Shown: one piece after another, positions 28,523-38,014 of the stretch
How the letters are laid out: each line of letters opens with the position of its first letter
How positions within the stretch are numbered: the stretch's first letter is position 1
Assembly: GCF_016102005.1 (NCBI RefSeq)
Contig: NZ_JACFPL010000001.1
Span: 434,001 to 498,000, forward strand
Reading direction: 5' to 3'
Source: Bifidobacterium choladohabitans
Lineage (GTDB): Bacteria; Actinomycetota; Actinomycetes; Actinomycetales; Bifidobacteriaceae
DNA: 64,000 nucleotides
Notes under the pieces: generated by a model
Told to the model about the DNA's origin: nothing
Seen by the model: only the letters and a program-made list of their open reading frames with translations
Database searches by the model: none
Translations under genes and position numbers: made by a program

Positions 28523-29044
28523 TCAGGCGGCCTTTTCCTGCTTCTCGCGCAGGGCGTCGAACGTGCGCACTGCCTTGGTAGGCACAGCGACGAACAGGTT
28601 GGCGGCCTTGGACATGGTGCCCTTGAGCGCGCCGGCCATCCGGGAGAGCAGAACATCGCGGGATTCCAGATCCGCGATCTTCTCCATGGCATCCGCGTCA
28701 GCAACAGCTCCATCGATGAAGCCGCCCTTGACGATCAGTGCCGGGTTGTCCTTGGCGAAATCACGCAGCGTCTTGGCGGCATTGACGTAATCACCCTTGA
28801 CGAAGGTGATGGCGCAGGGGCCGGCAAGCATCTCATCGAGACCCTCGATTCCAGCCTCTTTGGCCGCAATCCGGGCTAGCGTGTTCTTCGCCACATTGTA
28901 GGAAGTATCGCGGCCTAGCTTGTTTCGCAGATCGGCGACCTGCGGAACACTGAGCCCGCGGTACTCGGTGAGGATGATGGCATCGGCGTCACGGAACTTG
29001 TCCGTCAGCCTGGCGACAGCCTCTTCCTTTTCGGGCCTTTTCAT
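28523..29044 (-). CDS. rplJ: 50S ribosomal protein L10
   Basis: 173 aa from ATG 29044 with GGAAGGA upstream. MKRPEKEEAVARLTDKF, AIILTEYRGLSVPQVADLR and NTLARIAAKEAG are standard L10. The frame upstream of 29044 is leader RNA, not protein. L10 is expected to repress its own operon by binding that leader. Confidence 0.97.
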   Translation of the reverse strand: MKRPEKEEAVARLTDKFRDADAIILTEYRGLSVPQVADLRNKLGRDTSYNVAKNTLARIAAKEAGIEGLDEMLAGPCAITFVKGDYVNAAKTLRDFAKDNPALIVKGGFIDGAVADADAMEKIADLESRDVLLSRMAGALKGTMSKAANLFVAVPTKAVRTFDALREKQEKAA

Positions 29045-29231
29045 GGCGTTCCTTCCTAGACAGACCTCTGGAGGGAGCCGGACGACCGAGCATGACAGGC
29101 AAAAAGAAAGCCCTGCCGACAGGCAGAGCGGAAAACAGGTCGTAAGGACCGATCTGAAACTCAACCTGTGCTGGCTCGATCAACCGAACTTAGGAGACCC
29201 AAAGGTCCCGACCAACGGTCTTTGGTATGCA
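29045..29231 (-). promoter_or_regulatory. rplJL leader with attenuator (L10-leader type)
   Basis: The region between the promoter and rplJ is about 187 nt and non-coding. It contains an intrinsic terminator-like hairpin (GCTCTGCC-TGTC-GGCAGGGC, 29110-29129) followed by TTTCTTTTTG (29101-29109) well before the start codon, and an upstream AGACC...GGTCT pairing region. This fits L10-mediated autoregulation by attenuation. Confidence 0.72.
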
Positions 29232-29238
29232 AAGGGTA

Positions 29239-29267
29239 ATAATACACAGTTCGGCTGCGGCCGTCAA
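29239..29267 (-). promoter_or_regulatory. rplJL promoter
   Basis: TTGACG (-35, 29262-29267), 17-base spacer, TATTAT (-10, 29239-29244) on the minus strand. Near-consensus, as expected for a ribosomal protein operon. Confidence 0.82.
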
Positions 29268-29421
29268 ATCCGCAGACGCCCCGAGCTCTGCATCAGTCAG
29301 ATCCGAAGACTGCAGGACCGCGGCGGATTCATGGTACACAAACCTTAACGGGCGCGACCAATCAGCTCGCAGGCCCACGGGCGCCAAGCCACACGCCCAT
29401 GGGCTTCTTATCGATCTAGGC

Positions 29422-30156
29422 TCAAAGCTCACGCACGATGCCCAGCACCAGCCTGGCGGCCGTGTCGGCATATTCGGAGATGTCAAACTCCCGGAAGACC
29501 TCGTAGTCGGTGTCGGCGTTGTCGCTCAGAGCGCGGATGACCAGGGCCGAGACCTTGTTGCGGGCCGCCACATGGCAGACGGCCGCCCCCTCCATCTCGA
29601 CCGCATCAGCCCCCGTCTGCTCCTTGACCTGGGCGATCTTCTCCGGGCTATCCACAAAGTAGTTGCCTGTGGCAATGGTGCCGACGATGTGCTTGATTCC
29701 CATGGCACCCAGAGTCCGGCTTGCCAGATCCAGCAGGTGGGGGTCCGAGTGGAACTCCTCGGTTCCTGGGGCCGACTGGGCCACCAACCGCATGTCCGTG
29801 TCCAGATAGCGCAGGGTGCCTCCAAGAACCACGTCGTTGATGTGCAGGTCCTTGTTCAGGTTGCCGGCAATGCCGGAGAAGATGACGGCCCTGGGATGGA
29901 AGGCATCAATCAGATACTGCGTGGTGGCGGCGATGTTGACAGTACCCATGCCGCCCACTGTGGCAGCCAGTCGAACCGGGCCCTGCGACCCATCAAGGGT
30001 GCCACATATGACTTTCAGTCCAGCATCACTGGCGTGCGGATCCTGATCCGCCTGCTTCAGGCCTTGGCCAATCAGGGCCACTTCCTCGTCCATGGCTCCT
30101 ATGACGACAACCGGCCGTCGATCTTCACCCTCCAGGGAACCGTCTGTTTCACTCAT
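29422..30156 (-). CDS. mtnN: 5'-methylthioadenosine / S-adenosylhomocysteine nucleosidase
   Basis: Cleaves adenine from MTA and SAH, recycling by-products of methylation. 244 aa from ATG 30156, which has AAGGAG six bases upstream; an ATG at 30174 is less likely. Visible features are IGAMDEEVALI, FSGIAGNLN, the DAVEMEGAAVCHVA purine/ribose site and ALSDNAD with the catalytic Asp. 5'-deoxyadenosine is a likely further substrate. Confidence 0.93.
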   Translation of the reverse strand: MSETDGSLEGEDRRPVVVIGAMDEEVALIGQGLKQADQDPHASDAGLKVICGTLDGSQGPVRLAATVGGMGTVNIAATTQYLIDAFHPRAVIFSGIAGNLNKDLHINDVVLGGTLRYLDTDMRLVAQSAPGTEEFHSDPHLLDLASRTLGAMGIKHIVGTIATGNYFVDSPEKIAQVKEQTGADAVEMEGAAVCHVAARNKVSALVIRALSDNADTDYEVFREFDISEYADTAARLVLGIVREL

Positions 30157-30221
30157 GCCTGACTCCTTATCCATGATTTCACCCGCGACTGCGGCCCGAC
30201 CAGCCTACTGCAGGCCGTAAG

Positions 30222-31442
30222 TCAACGAGCCGTGCTGCGACGACGGTCCACTGCCTGTGCCAGTTCCTCCAGCAGATCCTCAGTGTCGGGCCAGGAGATG
30301 CAGCGGTCGGTGATCGAGCACCCGTAGACCAGTTGGTCCAGCGGGGCCGGCTTCTGATTGCCGCCACGTATGAAACTCTCCATCATCAGCCCGGTAAAGC
30401 CCTCCTCGCCGTCGCCTATCCGCTGGGCCAACTCATGGACAACCTGGATCTGACGCCGCTCATCCTTGCCGGAATTGCCATGGGAGGCATCGATGAGCAG
30501 TCCGTGGGCGGCCGCGCTGTCCTTGGGCATGCGCTGGCGAAGCACGGCAAGGGCCGCCCGCACCGAATCCTGATCGTAGTTGGGGCCGGACTTGGAGCCA
30601 CGAAGGACCAGATGGCAGTCGGGATTGCCCATGGTCGCTACGGCTGCGGCCTGACCCTCGTGGTCTATTCCAAAGAAGGTGTGGCGCTGAGAGGCCGCAT
30701 AGCAGGAGTCAATGGCCACATCCACGCTGCCGTCCGTGGCGTTCTTGAAGCCAATGGGCATGGACATGCCGCTGGCCAGCTGCCGATGGACCTGGCTCTC
30801 CGTGTTCCGAGCACCGATGGCCCCCCAGCTGACCGCATCAGAAATGTACTGGGGCGATGTGGGCTCAAGGAATTCCGTGGCCGCCGGAAGCCCGGTGTCC
30901 AGCACACCCAGCAGGATGCGCCGTGCCAGGACCAGACCCTTCTGAATGTTGTGGCTGCCATCCAGGTCGGGGTCGTTGATCAGCCCCTTCCAGCCGACCG
31001 TGGTCCGGGGCTTCTCGAAGTAGACCCGCATGACGATCAGCAGCCGATCCTTCAACCGCTCATTGACGGCCGACAGACGACGGGCATAGTCCAACGCGGC
31101 ATCGGGGTCATGGATGGAGCATGGGCCCACAATGACCAGCAACCGATCGTCCCGCCCATGCAGACAGTCCACAATCTCCTGCCGGGAGCGGATGACCAGG
31201 TCCTTGGCCGGTCCATCCAAGGGGTATCGGGTCAGCATCTGCGCGGGCGAAGGCAGGCGGTCAAGCTCAAAGACCCGCCTGTTGACGATCCTGCCTATGC
31301 CTACCTCGTCCTCCCATCTGGGCAGGTTCCCGGTCTGCAAGGGGTTGACGCCGGCCGCCAGCGCCTTGTGCACCAGTTCAACCTCGTAGGCCTTGCTGGG
31401 TCGGGGCAGAGGCTCCTGTGGCTCATCCTTCATCCCACTCAT
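30222..31442 (-). CDS. aroG: 3-deoxy-7-phosphoheptulonate synthase (DAHP synthase) 1
   Basis: First step of the shikimate pathway, class I (AroG/F/H type), 406 aa. Marks: VGPCSIHDPDAALDYARRL, RVYFEKPRTTVGWKG, DAVSWGAIGARNTESQ, LIDASHGNSGKD and MMESFIRGGNQ. The N-terminal ~60 residues differ from the neighbouring isozyme and probably set allosteric control. The ATG overlaps the upstream stop (ATGA), so it is coupled to the second isozyme. Confidence 0.93.
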   Translation of the reverse strand: MSGMKDEPQEPLPRPSKAYEVELVHKALAAGVNPLQTGNLPRWEDEVGIGRIVNRRVFELDRLPSPAQMLTRYPLDGPAKDLVIRSRQEIVDCLHGRDDRLLVIVGPCSIHDPDAALDYARRLSAVNERLKDRLLIVMRVYFEKPRTTVGWKGLINDPDLDGSHNIQKGLVLARRILLGVLDTGLPAATEFLEPTSPQYISDAVSWGAIGARNTESQVHRQLASGMSMPIGFKNATDGSVDVAIDSCYAASQRHTFFGIDHEGQAAAVATMGNPDCHLVLRGSKSGPNYDQDSVRAALAVLRQRMPKDSAAAHGLLIDASHGNSGKDERRQIQVVHELAQRIGDGEEGFTGLMMESFIRGGNQKPAPLDQLVYGCSITDRCISWPDTEDLLEELAQAVDRRRSTAR

Positions 31443-32584
31443 GCCTTCTTCCTTTCCCGACGGGCTTGCACGGCATCTGCCAGGATCTGCAGCAGTTCCT
31501 CGGTCCTATCCCAGGCAATGCAGGCATCGGTGACGGACCGGCCGAAGACCAGCTGATCCAGTGGAGCCGGTTTCTGGTGACCGCCCTCAAGAAAACTCTC
31601 CATCATGATGCCCGACAGACCCTGCTCGCCCTTGGCGAGACGGTCTGCCAGCTCCTCGACCACCCGGGCCTCACGTACGGGGTCCTTGCCGCAGTTGCCA
31701 TGGGCTGCGTCCACAATCAGACCTTGGCAGGCACCAGGACCCAGCGGCGCCTGATGCATGACCTCCAGGGCGGACCTGACGGATTCCGCATCGTAATTGG
31801 GGCCATGACTGGAACCACGCAGAATAATGTGGCAGTCGGGGTTGCCCCTGGTCTCGGCGGCGATGACATGACCGTCCAAGTTGATGGACAGGAAGTGATG
31901 CTCGGATGCCGCAGCCAGACAGGAATCGACCGCAGCCTCTACACTGCCCTCGGTCGAGTTCTTGAAGCCCATGGGCATGGACATGCCGCTGGCCAGCTCC
32001 CTGTGGACCTGACTCTCCGTGTTCCGAGCGCCGATGGCCCCCCAGCTGACCGCGTCGGAAAGATACTGTGGGGTGATGGGATCCAGCCATTCCGTGGCAG
32101 CCGGAATCCCCTGGCCCAGGACCTGCCAGAGCACCTGGCGGGCCAGGCGGATCCCCTTGCGAATGTTGAATGTTCCGTCCAGGTCGGGGTCGTTGATCAG
32201 GCCCTTCCAGCCGACCGTGGTCCGGGGCTTCTCGAAGTAGACCCGCATGACAATAAGGAGCCGATCCTTCAACCGCTCATTGACGGCCGACAGACGACGG
32301 GCGTACTCCAGAGCAGCCTCCGGGTCGTGGATGGAGCAGGGGCCGGTGATGACCAGCAACCGGTCGTCCCGCCCATGCAGAACATCGCGAATGGCTTGGC
32401 GGGAGTCCCGGACCAGTTCCATACGCTTCGAATCCAGGGGCCGCGAGCGCAGAAAGACCCTGGGTGCCGGGATGGGATCCAGCTGACGAATATTGACATC
32501 CACTGTCTCGGGAAAGACGGCCGTATCGGCAAAATACTGCCGCCCCTCTTCCGGGATGATATCCGGTTCCTTGACGAATGCCAC
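31439..32584 (-). CDS. aroF: 3-deoxy-7-phosphoheptulonate synthase (DAHP synthase) 2
   Basis: About 381 aa class I DAHP synthase from GTG 32584, with GAGGAG seven bases upstream (GTG GCA TTC GTC). Same active-site motifs as isozyme 1: GPCSIHDPEAALEYARRL, RVYFEKPRTTVGWKG, AVSWGAIGARNTESQVH, IVDAAHGNCGKD. First gene of a two-gene operon. Which aromatic amino acid inhibits each isozyme cannot be told from the sequence. Confidence 0.92.
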   Translation of the reverse strand: MAFVKEPDIIPEEGRQYFADTAVFPETVDVNIRQLDPIPAPRVFLRSRPLDSKRMELVRDSRQAIRDVLHGRDDRLLVITGPCSIHDPEAALEYARRLSAVNERLKDRLLIVMRVYFEKPRTTVGWKGLINDPDLDGTFNIRKGIRLARQVLWQVLGQGIPAATEWLDPITPQYLSDAVSWGAIGARNTESQVHRELASGMSMPMGFKNSTEGSVEAAVDSCLAAASEHHFLSINLDGHVIAAETRGNPDCHIILRGSSHGPNYDAESVRSALEVMHQAPLGPGACQGLIVDAAHGNCGKDPVREARVVEELADRLAKGEQGLSGIMMESFLEGGHQKPAPLDQLVFGRSVTDACIAWDRTEELLQILADAVQARRERKKA

Positions 32585-32717
32585 GGTCGCTCTCCTCTCT
32601 GTCGCGCTACGACGATCATGCCCGAATTGCTTATGACCGCCCACATCCGGGCCAATGTGGACGGTCCTTTCCCGCGACCCTTATAGGCCACGGGAGCGAA
32701 CAGTTAGATAGGTAAGC

Positions 32718-34082
32718 TCAGGCCAAGGCACCCATGGGGTCCCAGGCGGGCAGCATGATGGCCTCCTGGTCGAAGGCCTGGCGATACTCCTCGGACAGCA
32801 TGGATTTGGGCACGGCCACCTCGTAGACATACTGGCTGAACCAGTCGTCGCTCATGGTGAAGTAGCCCTTGTTGGCGATATCCCCGCCCCAGGAGTTCTC
32901 CACCCGCCAGCGGTTGGTGGTCCGGCCGTCATCGGCCACATCCACGCCCACGAATGCCATGGCATGGTTCTGGGCCGAATCGCCGAAGCGCACCCGCTGC
33001 TCCTTGTCCATGTTGAAGTCCACACCGTAGACCCGGCCGTACTCGAACAGGTCGGTGGCCCACTGACCGGCCTTGCGGTCCATCATGGGATGGCAGTCGG
33101 CGCCGAACCAGACCGGCAGACCCTGCTCGCTCATCAGACGACGGGCGCAGTCCTTCATGACCTCCACCGGGACGTTCAGGTACTCGGTGGGATTGCCGCC
33201 AGCCACGTTGCCCAGGTGCTCGATGCCGATCTTGCGGCCCTTGGGATGCTCGGGGCGCGGATCGTCGACCAGGCAGACATAGTCCTCAAGCCCGGCATTC
33301 ACGTAGCGCTTCCAGAACTCCTGCGGGGTGATCCGCCCATCACGGTGGAAGACGCCGTCCTTGTCGGTCCACTCCCAGTCGAAGCTGGTGGGCGGAGTGC
33401 CCAGGTGAATGGTCAGAATACGGTGACCGGCCTCCAGGGTCCGGTCGATGATCTCGTCGATGCCGTCCGGGTTGGCCACCATGTGAGCCGTGGCCTGGTG
33501 AAGCAGACGACGCAGCTGATCGTTCATCTGGCTGGTGTTCTGGGAGGAGGCAGTCTCGGGATAGTACTGCTTGGGCACTGCGCCGTACTTCTTATAGATG
33601 TTCATGGCCATGATCCACTGGCCGCCATCGCCCATGACATCGCCCATCAGGAAGCGCATGAGCTGGGAGTCGACGGGCTCGCCGGCACGCACCAGAGCCG
33701 CCACGTCGCGCAGGAAGTAGTTGACGCGCTCAAGCTTGTCGTAGTACATGGCGTAGTTCTGGGACAGCTCGAAATCGCCCATCGGGTTGGCGGTGCTTTT
33801 GCCGTCAATGTTCAGAGCCTTGCGGGCCACGAATCGGGCTACATTCAGCGAGCTGAAGAGCCAGCAACGGCCGGAGTGCGCCTGCGAGGTGACCGTGCCA
33901 TTGTCGATGCTGACCGAAAATCGGTGCTGGAGCAGGCGGGAGCGATTATAGTTGTGGGCCACTTCGTCAATGCCTACCTGAGTGACGGCGTTCATGGCGA
34001 CGTGGTTGGCCTCGCGCTCGTCGAAGGCGGTGCGCAGGCCCTCCAAACGGGTCTGATCCAGTGGTGTCAGTGCTGATGTCAT
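32718..34082 (-). CDS. pepC: Aminopeptidase C (bleomycin hydrolase family C1B)
   Basis: 454 aa cytoplasmic cysteine aminopeptidase. Papain-type residues are visible: Q67 and C73 in TSQAHSGRCWLFSS, the His in AQNHAMAFVGV and the Asn in VENSWGG. The C-terminus (DPMGALA) matches the self-inserted tail that gives these hexamers aminopeptidase specificity. Stand-alone gene; 34083-34195 holds only short leader and no gene. Confidence 0.94.
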   Translation of the reverse strand: MTSALTPLDQTRLEGLRTAFDEREANHVAMNAVTQVGIDEVAHNYNRSRLLQHRFSVSIDNGTVTSQAHSGRCWLFSSLNVARFVARKALNIDGKSTANPMGDFELSQNYAMYYDKLERVNYFLRDVAALVRAGEPVDSQLMRFLMGDVMGDGGQWIMAMNIYKKYGAVPKQYYPETASSQNTSQMNDQLRRLLHQATAHMVANPDGIDEIIDRTLEAGHRILTIHLGTPPTSFDWEWTDKDGVFHRDGRITPQEFWKRYVNAGLEDYVCLVDDPRPEHPKGRKIGIEHLGNVAGGNPTEYLNVPVEVMKDCARRLMSEQGLPVWFGADCHPMMDRKAGQWATDLFEYGRVYGVDFNMDKEQRVRFGDSAQNHAMAFVGVDVADDGRTTNRWRVENSWGGDIANKGYFTMSDDWFSQYVYEVAVPKSMLSEEYRQAFDQEAIMLPAWDPMGALA

Positions 34083-34195
34083 ACGGTCTGTCCTTGTTTC
34101 CTTTCATGCGGATGTATCTGCATCCCTGCATCCAGCATAGCGGGAATTGGTCATCGAGGGTTCGCCTGGAGGAGGATGTGGACAACTGTACCTTG

Positions 34196-35212
34196 TCAAG
34201 CCAGGGAGAAGCGCTGGGCTGCATTGACCACGGCCAGGACCATCAGGACAGCCAGCCCGAGGGAGATCCAGCCCTTATAGGTTCCGTGGCGTGAACGATT
34301 GGCGCGCAGGTAGTCTGCCAGCTGTCCCCGAATCAGCCAGAGGACGACCAGTCCGCCAACCAGGCCCAGAAGGGTCATACCCTGGTTGATCATCGTGCCG
34401 GTGCGGGCCGGCACCGTCTGGGTCAGCCACATCATGGCGTCAGCAAGGATCAGGTTGTTGAAGATATGCAGAGCCATGGACCAGAGGATGGAGTATTCCA
34501 TGGCGATGAAACCCAGGATCAGACCCAGCAGGAAGGTGAACACGCTCTGGGTGATGTCTCCGTGCAGGCAGGCGAAGATAAAGGAGGAGGTGACGATGGC
34601 GAAGGTCCGACCGTAGGGTCTGAGCCTGCCCATGACCACGCCGCGTAGCAGGAACTCCTCGACGACGGGGACCAGGATGGCCGTGTCCAGGGGCGACAGG
34701 AACCCATGCTGGCCCGCCGCGATCTGGGAAGTTGTTGAATGGTAGACCAGCCCCAGGGCCTGGGATCCCTGGTTGACCACCCAGGTGAAGCCCGTCTCGA
34801 TGCTGCTGGCCAGCATGATCAGCAGGATGGCCCCGATCAGCACGGCCGGGCCGGGATTGGTCTGAGCCTTGTACCCTACAGGGTTGGAGCCACGGCCGAG
34901 CAGGTCCTGGCCACGGGTGCCGAAGAGGAAGACCAACATGACCAGATCGCCCAGCAGATCGGCCAGCCCTGGCTGACGGGCAATTCCCAGGGCTGCGGCC
35001 ACCGAGGGCAGATTCAGAACTCCCGCAATCAGGTTGGCCACCACCAGATACACCAGAGCATAGAGGGATTGCAGATCCACCCCACGACGAACCTGGGCGA
35101 TCCATGAGCGTGCGGGTCCTGGAGATGCGCCCGATCCTCCCCGTCTTCCCGCATCCGCCTCGGTCGAATCCGTGACGGACGAATCTGATGATGACTGATT
35201 TGGCTGCTGCAT
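34196..35212 (-). CDS. CPBP family intramembrane glutamic endopeptidase (Abi/Rce1-like)
   Basis: 338 aa from ATG 35212 (GGGAGAG upstream); open frame before it is not protein-like. About eight hydrophobic segments. The CPBP active-site motifs are intact: VVEEFLLRG (EExxxR), FIFACLHG (FxxxH) and HIFNN (HxxxN). The N-terminal ~45 residues are Ser/Gly-rich and cytoplasmic. Bacterial members can mature bacteriocins or give self-immunity, but no such genes are adjacent here, so the substrate is unknown. Confidence 0.88.
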   Translation of the reverse strand: MQQPNQSSSDSSVTDSTEADAGRRGGSGASPGPARSWIAQVRRGVDLQSLYALVYLVVANLIAGVLNLPSVAAALGIARQPGLADLLGDLVMLVFLFGTRGQDLLGRGSNPVGYKAQTNPGPAVLIGAILLIMLASSIETGFTWVVNQGSQALGLVYHSTTSQIAAGQHGFLSPLDTAILVPVVEEFLLRGVVMGRLRPYGRTFAIVTSSFIFACLHGDITQSVFTFLLGLILGFIAMEYSILWSMALHIFNNLILADAMMWLTQTVPARTGTMINQGMTLLGLVGGLVVLWLIRGQLADYLRANRSRHGTYKGWISLGLAVLMVLAVVNAAQRFSLA

Positions 35213-35333
35213 GATGCTCTCCCAACCCCGTGACCCTTGCCTGCACCTCTTCACCATCGACTCTAGGCCAGAGCAAGGGTTGGAATCGAGATTGACGCCC
35301 GCGCCCGTTTCGACATGCGGCCAGGCAACTTCC

Positions 35334-35384
35334 AGGCAAAACAGAGGCCGGGTCGCAGACCATGCCTGCAACCCGGCCCTGTTG
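35334..35384 (-). terminator. Terminator of the coiled-coil protein gene
   Basis: Arms AGGCCGGGTCGCAG (about 35345-35358) and CTGCAACCCGGCCCT (35366-35380) pair with small mismatches; CTGTTTTGCC follows in the minus direction. Confidence 0.75.
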
Positions 35385-35403
35385 AATTACCGATGTTCCC
35401 TAA

Positions 35404-37128
35404 TCAGTCCCGATCTGTTGGGTGCACGTCATCGTTGATGGGCGGAATGACCGTAGTCTCCTGGTCGGTGACCGCCTTCTCCACCTGTCCATCCTTGGCC
35501 TGGACCGGCGCATCATCGGCCTGGCCAGATGCACCGGGCAGGACGCTCGGGGCCGGGGAGGGCAGAACCTGAGTGGGCATATTGGCCGAGGAACGGACAG
35601 TCACGGCCGCGTTGGCCTTATCCTCTGAATTGCTGGTGGAATCAGTTGCCGCGTCATCAGCTGTCAGGTCATCGGCCGGCTGGCCCACTGCGACCTGATC
35701 GATCGAAGTCCGAGTGGCTTCCTCCTGGGTGTCGGTGACGGGCTGGCCGACACCTTCATCCTCGCTTTCGGCATTTGGGGCTGGAGCCGGCAACGGATCC
35801 GCGGCAGGTACAGCGTTGACCACGGGTACGCTGGGCGCCTGCCCCTCGTCCTGGTCACTGACCACAGCCTCATCGTGGAAGCCGTCGAAGTTGCCGAAGG
35901 ACTTGGAGAAGATGTTCCGTAGCTCGTCGACCCGGGAGGTGATGGTGGCTTCACGGTGCTGCAGCTTGGTGATGTGGTCCTTGAGTCCGTCCAGCTCAGC
36001 CTGGGCGGCCTTGCGATGGGCCTCGACTTCATCCTGGGCGCGCTGCTTGGCCTCCTCCAGCAGCTGGCTGGCCTTGCGCTCGGACTCCTCACGCTTGAAG
36101 GAGGCGAACGAGTCGGCATCCTTGCGGGTGGCCTTGGCCTGTTCAATCAGCTCCTGGGACTCCTTCTCGGTCTTGACCCGCCGTTCCTCAAGGCTCTTGA
36201 GCAGCTCGCCCACCTTCTTGGTGGCATCCTCCTGCTGGGCGGCGATGTCGGAGCGGACCTGCTCGGCCTCGGCGTTCACCTTGGCCATGGTCTCGGCACT
36301 GGTGACCTTGGACTCGTCCACAATCTGCTGGGCCTCGGACTTGGCCTTGTCGGTGATCTCCGAAGCCTGCCTGCGGGCGTCATTCAGGCTCTTTGAGACC
36401 TGTTCGCGCACGTCGGCCAGCTTCTTGTTGGCCTCGGCCAGGGCCTTCTGAATCTGATCGTTGGCATCCTTCTTGAGCTTGGCGATCTCCTCGTCGCTCT
36501 TGCGCCGCTTGTCGGCGATCTCCTTGGCGGCCTTGGCCTTCTGCTCGGACAGCTCCTTGTCCTGGGTGGCCTTGCTGGTGGCCAGTCGCTTCTCATGCTC
36601 CTCGCGGGAGTTCTGCAGCTCCAGATCGAGGGCCTGGCGACGTTCGGCCACGACCTTGTCGGCTGCTGACTTGCTCTGCTCGCTCTGCTGCTTGGCGGTG
36701 GTGGTGACGGTCCTGGCTTCGTCATTGGCGGCTTCGACGATGGATTTGGCCTTGGCATTGGCCTCGTCCACGATGTGCTTGGCTTCAAGCTGGGCCTCGT
36801 TGACCAGGGTCGTCGCCTTCTCCTGGGCGGAGGTCTTGGTGGATGCCGCATCCTGCTTGGCGCGGTTGAGCAGCTCAGTGCTGGTCTGCTCGGCCGAGGC
36901 CAGCAGCTGCTGGGCGTTGGCCCCAAGGGAGGCGAAGGAGTTGCGCGGCTGTTCGACCTTGCGTGACTTGGCCTCCTGGAGTTCCGCCTCCAGCTTCAGA
37001 ATGCGATCATCATCAGCCTTGATCTGCTGACGCAACCGGGCCAGATTGCTCCGCGAGGCCGCCAGGGTCTGGTCGACCCGCTCCTTGTCATAGCCTCGCA
37101 GGACAACGGGAAACTGATCTTCGGCCAT
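35404..37128 (-). CDS. DivIVA/Scy-like long coiled-coil protein
   Basis: 574 aa from ATG 37128 with AGAGGAG upstream. The N-terminus (QFPVVLRGYDKERVDQTLA) is the DivIVA-type membrane/pole-targeting start. It is followed by about 380 residues of Ala/Lys/Glu/Gln coiled coil with heptad and 11-residue patterns like Streptomyces Scy/FilP, then an acidic Pro/Ala-rich tail of ~150 residues. A structural role in polar growth or cell shape is likely. Confidence 0.8.
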   Translation of the reverse strand: MAEDQFPVVLRGYDKERVDQTLAASRSNLARLRQQIKADDDRILKLEAELQEAKSRKVEQPRNSFASLGANAQQLLASAEQTSTELLNRAKQDAASTKTSAQEKATTLVNEAQLEAKHIVDEANAKAKSIVEAANDEARTVTTTAKQQSEQSKSAADKVVAERRQALDLELQNSREEHEKRLATSKATQDKELSEQKAKAAKEIADKRRKSDEEIAKLKKDANDQIQKALAEANKKLADVREQVSKSLNDARRQASEITDKAKSEAQQIVDESKVTSAETMAKVNAEAEQVRSDIAAQQEDATKKVGELLKSLEERRVKTEKESQELIEQAKATRKDADSFASFKREESERKASQLLEEAKQRAQDEVEAHRKAAQAELDGLKDHITKLQHREATITSRVDELRNIFSKSFGNFDGFHDEAVVSDQDEGQAPSVPVVNAVPAADPLPAPAPNAESEDEGVGQPVTDTQEEATRTSIDQVAVGQPADDLTADDAATDSTSNSEDKANAAVTVRSSANMPTQVLPSPAPSVLPGASGQADDAPVQAKDGQVEKAVTDQETTVIPPINDDVHPTDRD

Positions 37129-37272
37129 GGAAACACTCCTCTTCGCCACCAGGACATGCCGGCCCGTGACAAGAATGTCTTCGGTCCGGTGGATTTACCT
37201 CGACTCTACCCCATGACAGGCCGGAATTCGCCTTCTGACCTGCCGCCGACACATTGGCCTTACATACGGGTC

Positions 37273-38001
37273 TCAGGCAATAAGAATAGGGCTGGAGGAG
37301 GGCCTGCGGTAGTAGCGAATGGTCTCATTGACCACCTCGCGCACAGCCTGTATCTGCTGATCCAGGGGCAGGCCGCACTCCTGACCGCCGCTTTCATTGA
37401 CCAGGGGAAGGCTGACGAACCCGGCCAGGACATCCTTGTGTCCTGCAGCCCATGCCAGCAGATTGTAGAAGAGTGCGTTGCAGACGTAGGTGCCCGCGTC
37501 CGAGCTCAGCGTGGCGGGGATACCGCAGGTGCCGAAGTCGTGCAGGATGGCCCTCAAGGGCAGACGGGTCCAGTAGGCGGCCGGACCCCGGGGGTCGATG
37601 GGCTGGCGGCTGTTCTCGCGGGCAGTATCCTGAGGCTCCTGCTCCCCCAAGTTCTCACGGTCGTCTGCGTCATCCTCCTTGAGGTTGACGGCGCAACGCT
37701 CCATGGCGATGCCGCGAGCCCGACGCTTGAGCCCTGTGGCAATGATGATATCGGGATGCACCCGCTCTATGGCCTCATGCAGTATGGGCCAGGCCTTGGC
37801 GAAGCTGACAGGCATGGTGACGGAGGAAATAGCCAGGTCCACGCCCTCCAAGGGGTCCTCCTCGGTGGGGCCGACAGGGCGCATGCCCTCCATGCCATGC
37901 TCGGCCAGGGCCAGCGAGACCTGGTAGGAGGGGTTGATGTCAACACCCTGGTAATGGTCGTATCCGGCGACGATGACCTTGATCTGCTCCATGTGCTCCA
38001 T
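37273..38001 (-). CDS. pcp: Pyroglutamyl-peptidase I homologue lacking the catalytic His
   Basis: 242 aa C15 peptidase-fold protein. The Glu (E101, MERCAVNL) and Cys (C174, SSDAGTYVCNALFY) of the triad are present, but the third position, usually GFxHxP, reads GFVSLP (S197). There is also an acidic insertion at about 109-135. It may be inactive or have altered chemistry. Two ATGs (38001, 37992) could start it. It is 13 bases from ispD on the same strand. Confidence 0.8.
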   Translation of the reverse strand: MEHMEQIKVIVAGYDHYQGVDINPSYQVSLALAEHGMEGMRPVGPTEEDPLEGVDLAISSVTMPVSFAKAWPILHEAIERVHPDIIIATGLKRRARGIAMERCAVNLKEDDADDRENLGEQEPQDTARENSRQPIDPRGPAAYWTRLPLRAILHDFGTCGIPATLSSDAGTYVCNALFYNLLAWAAGHKDVLAGFVSLPLVNESGGQECGLPLDQQIQAVREVVNETIRYYRRPSSSPILIA

Positions 38002-38014
38002 GGTACACAGGGCT

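Noticed and set aside
29371-29406. Hairpin downstream of mtnN as a terminator
   Set aside because: The stem is imperfect and no T run follows on the minus strand.
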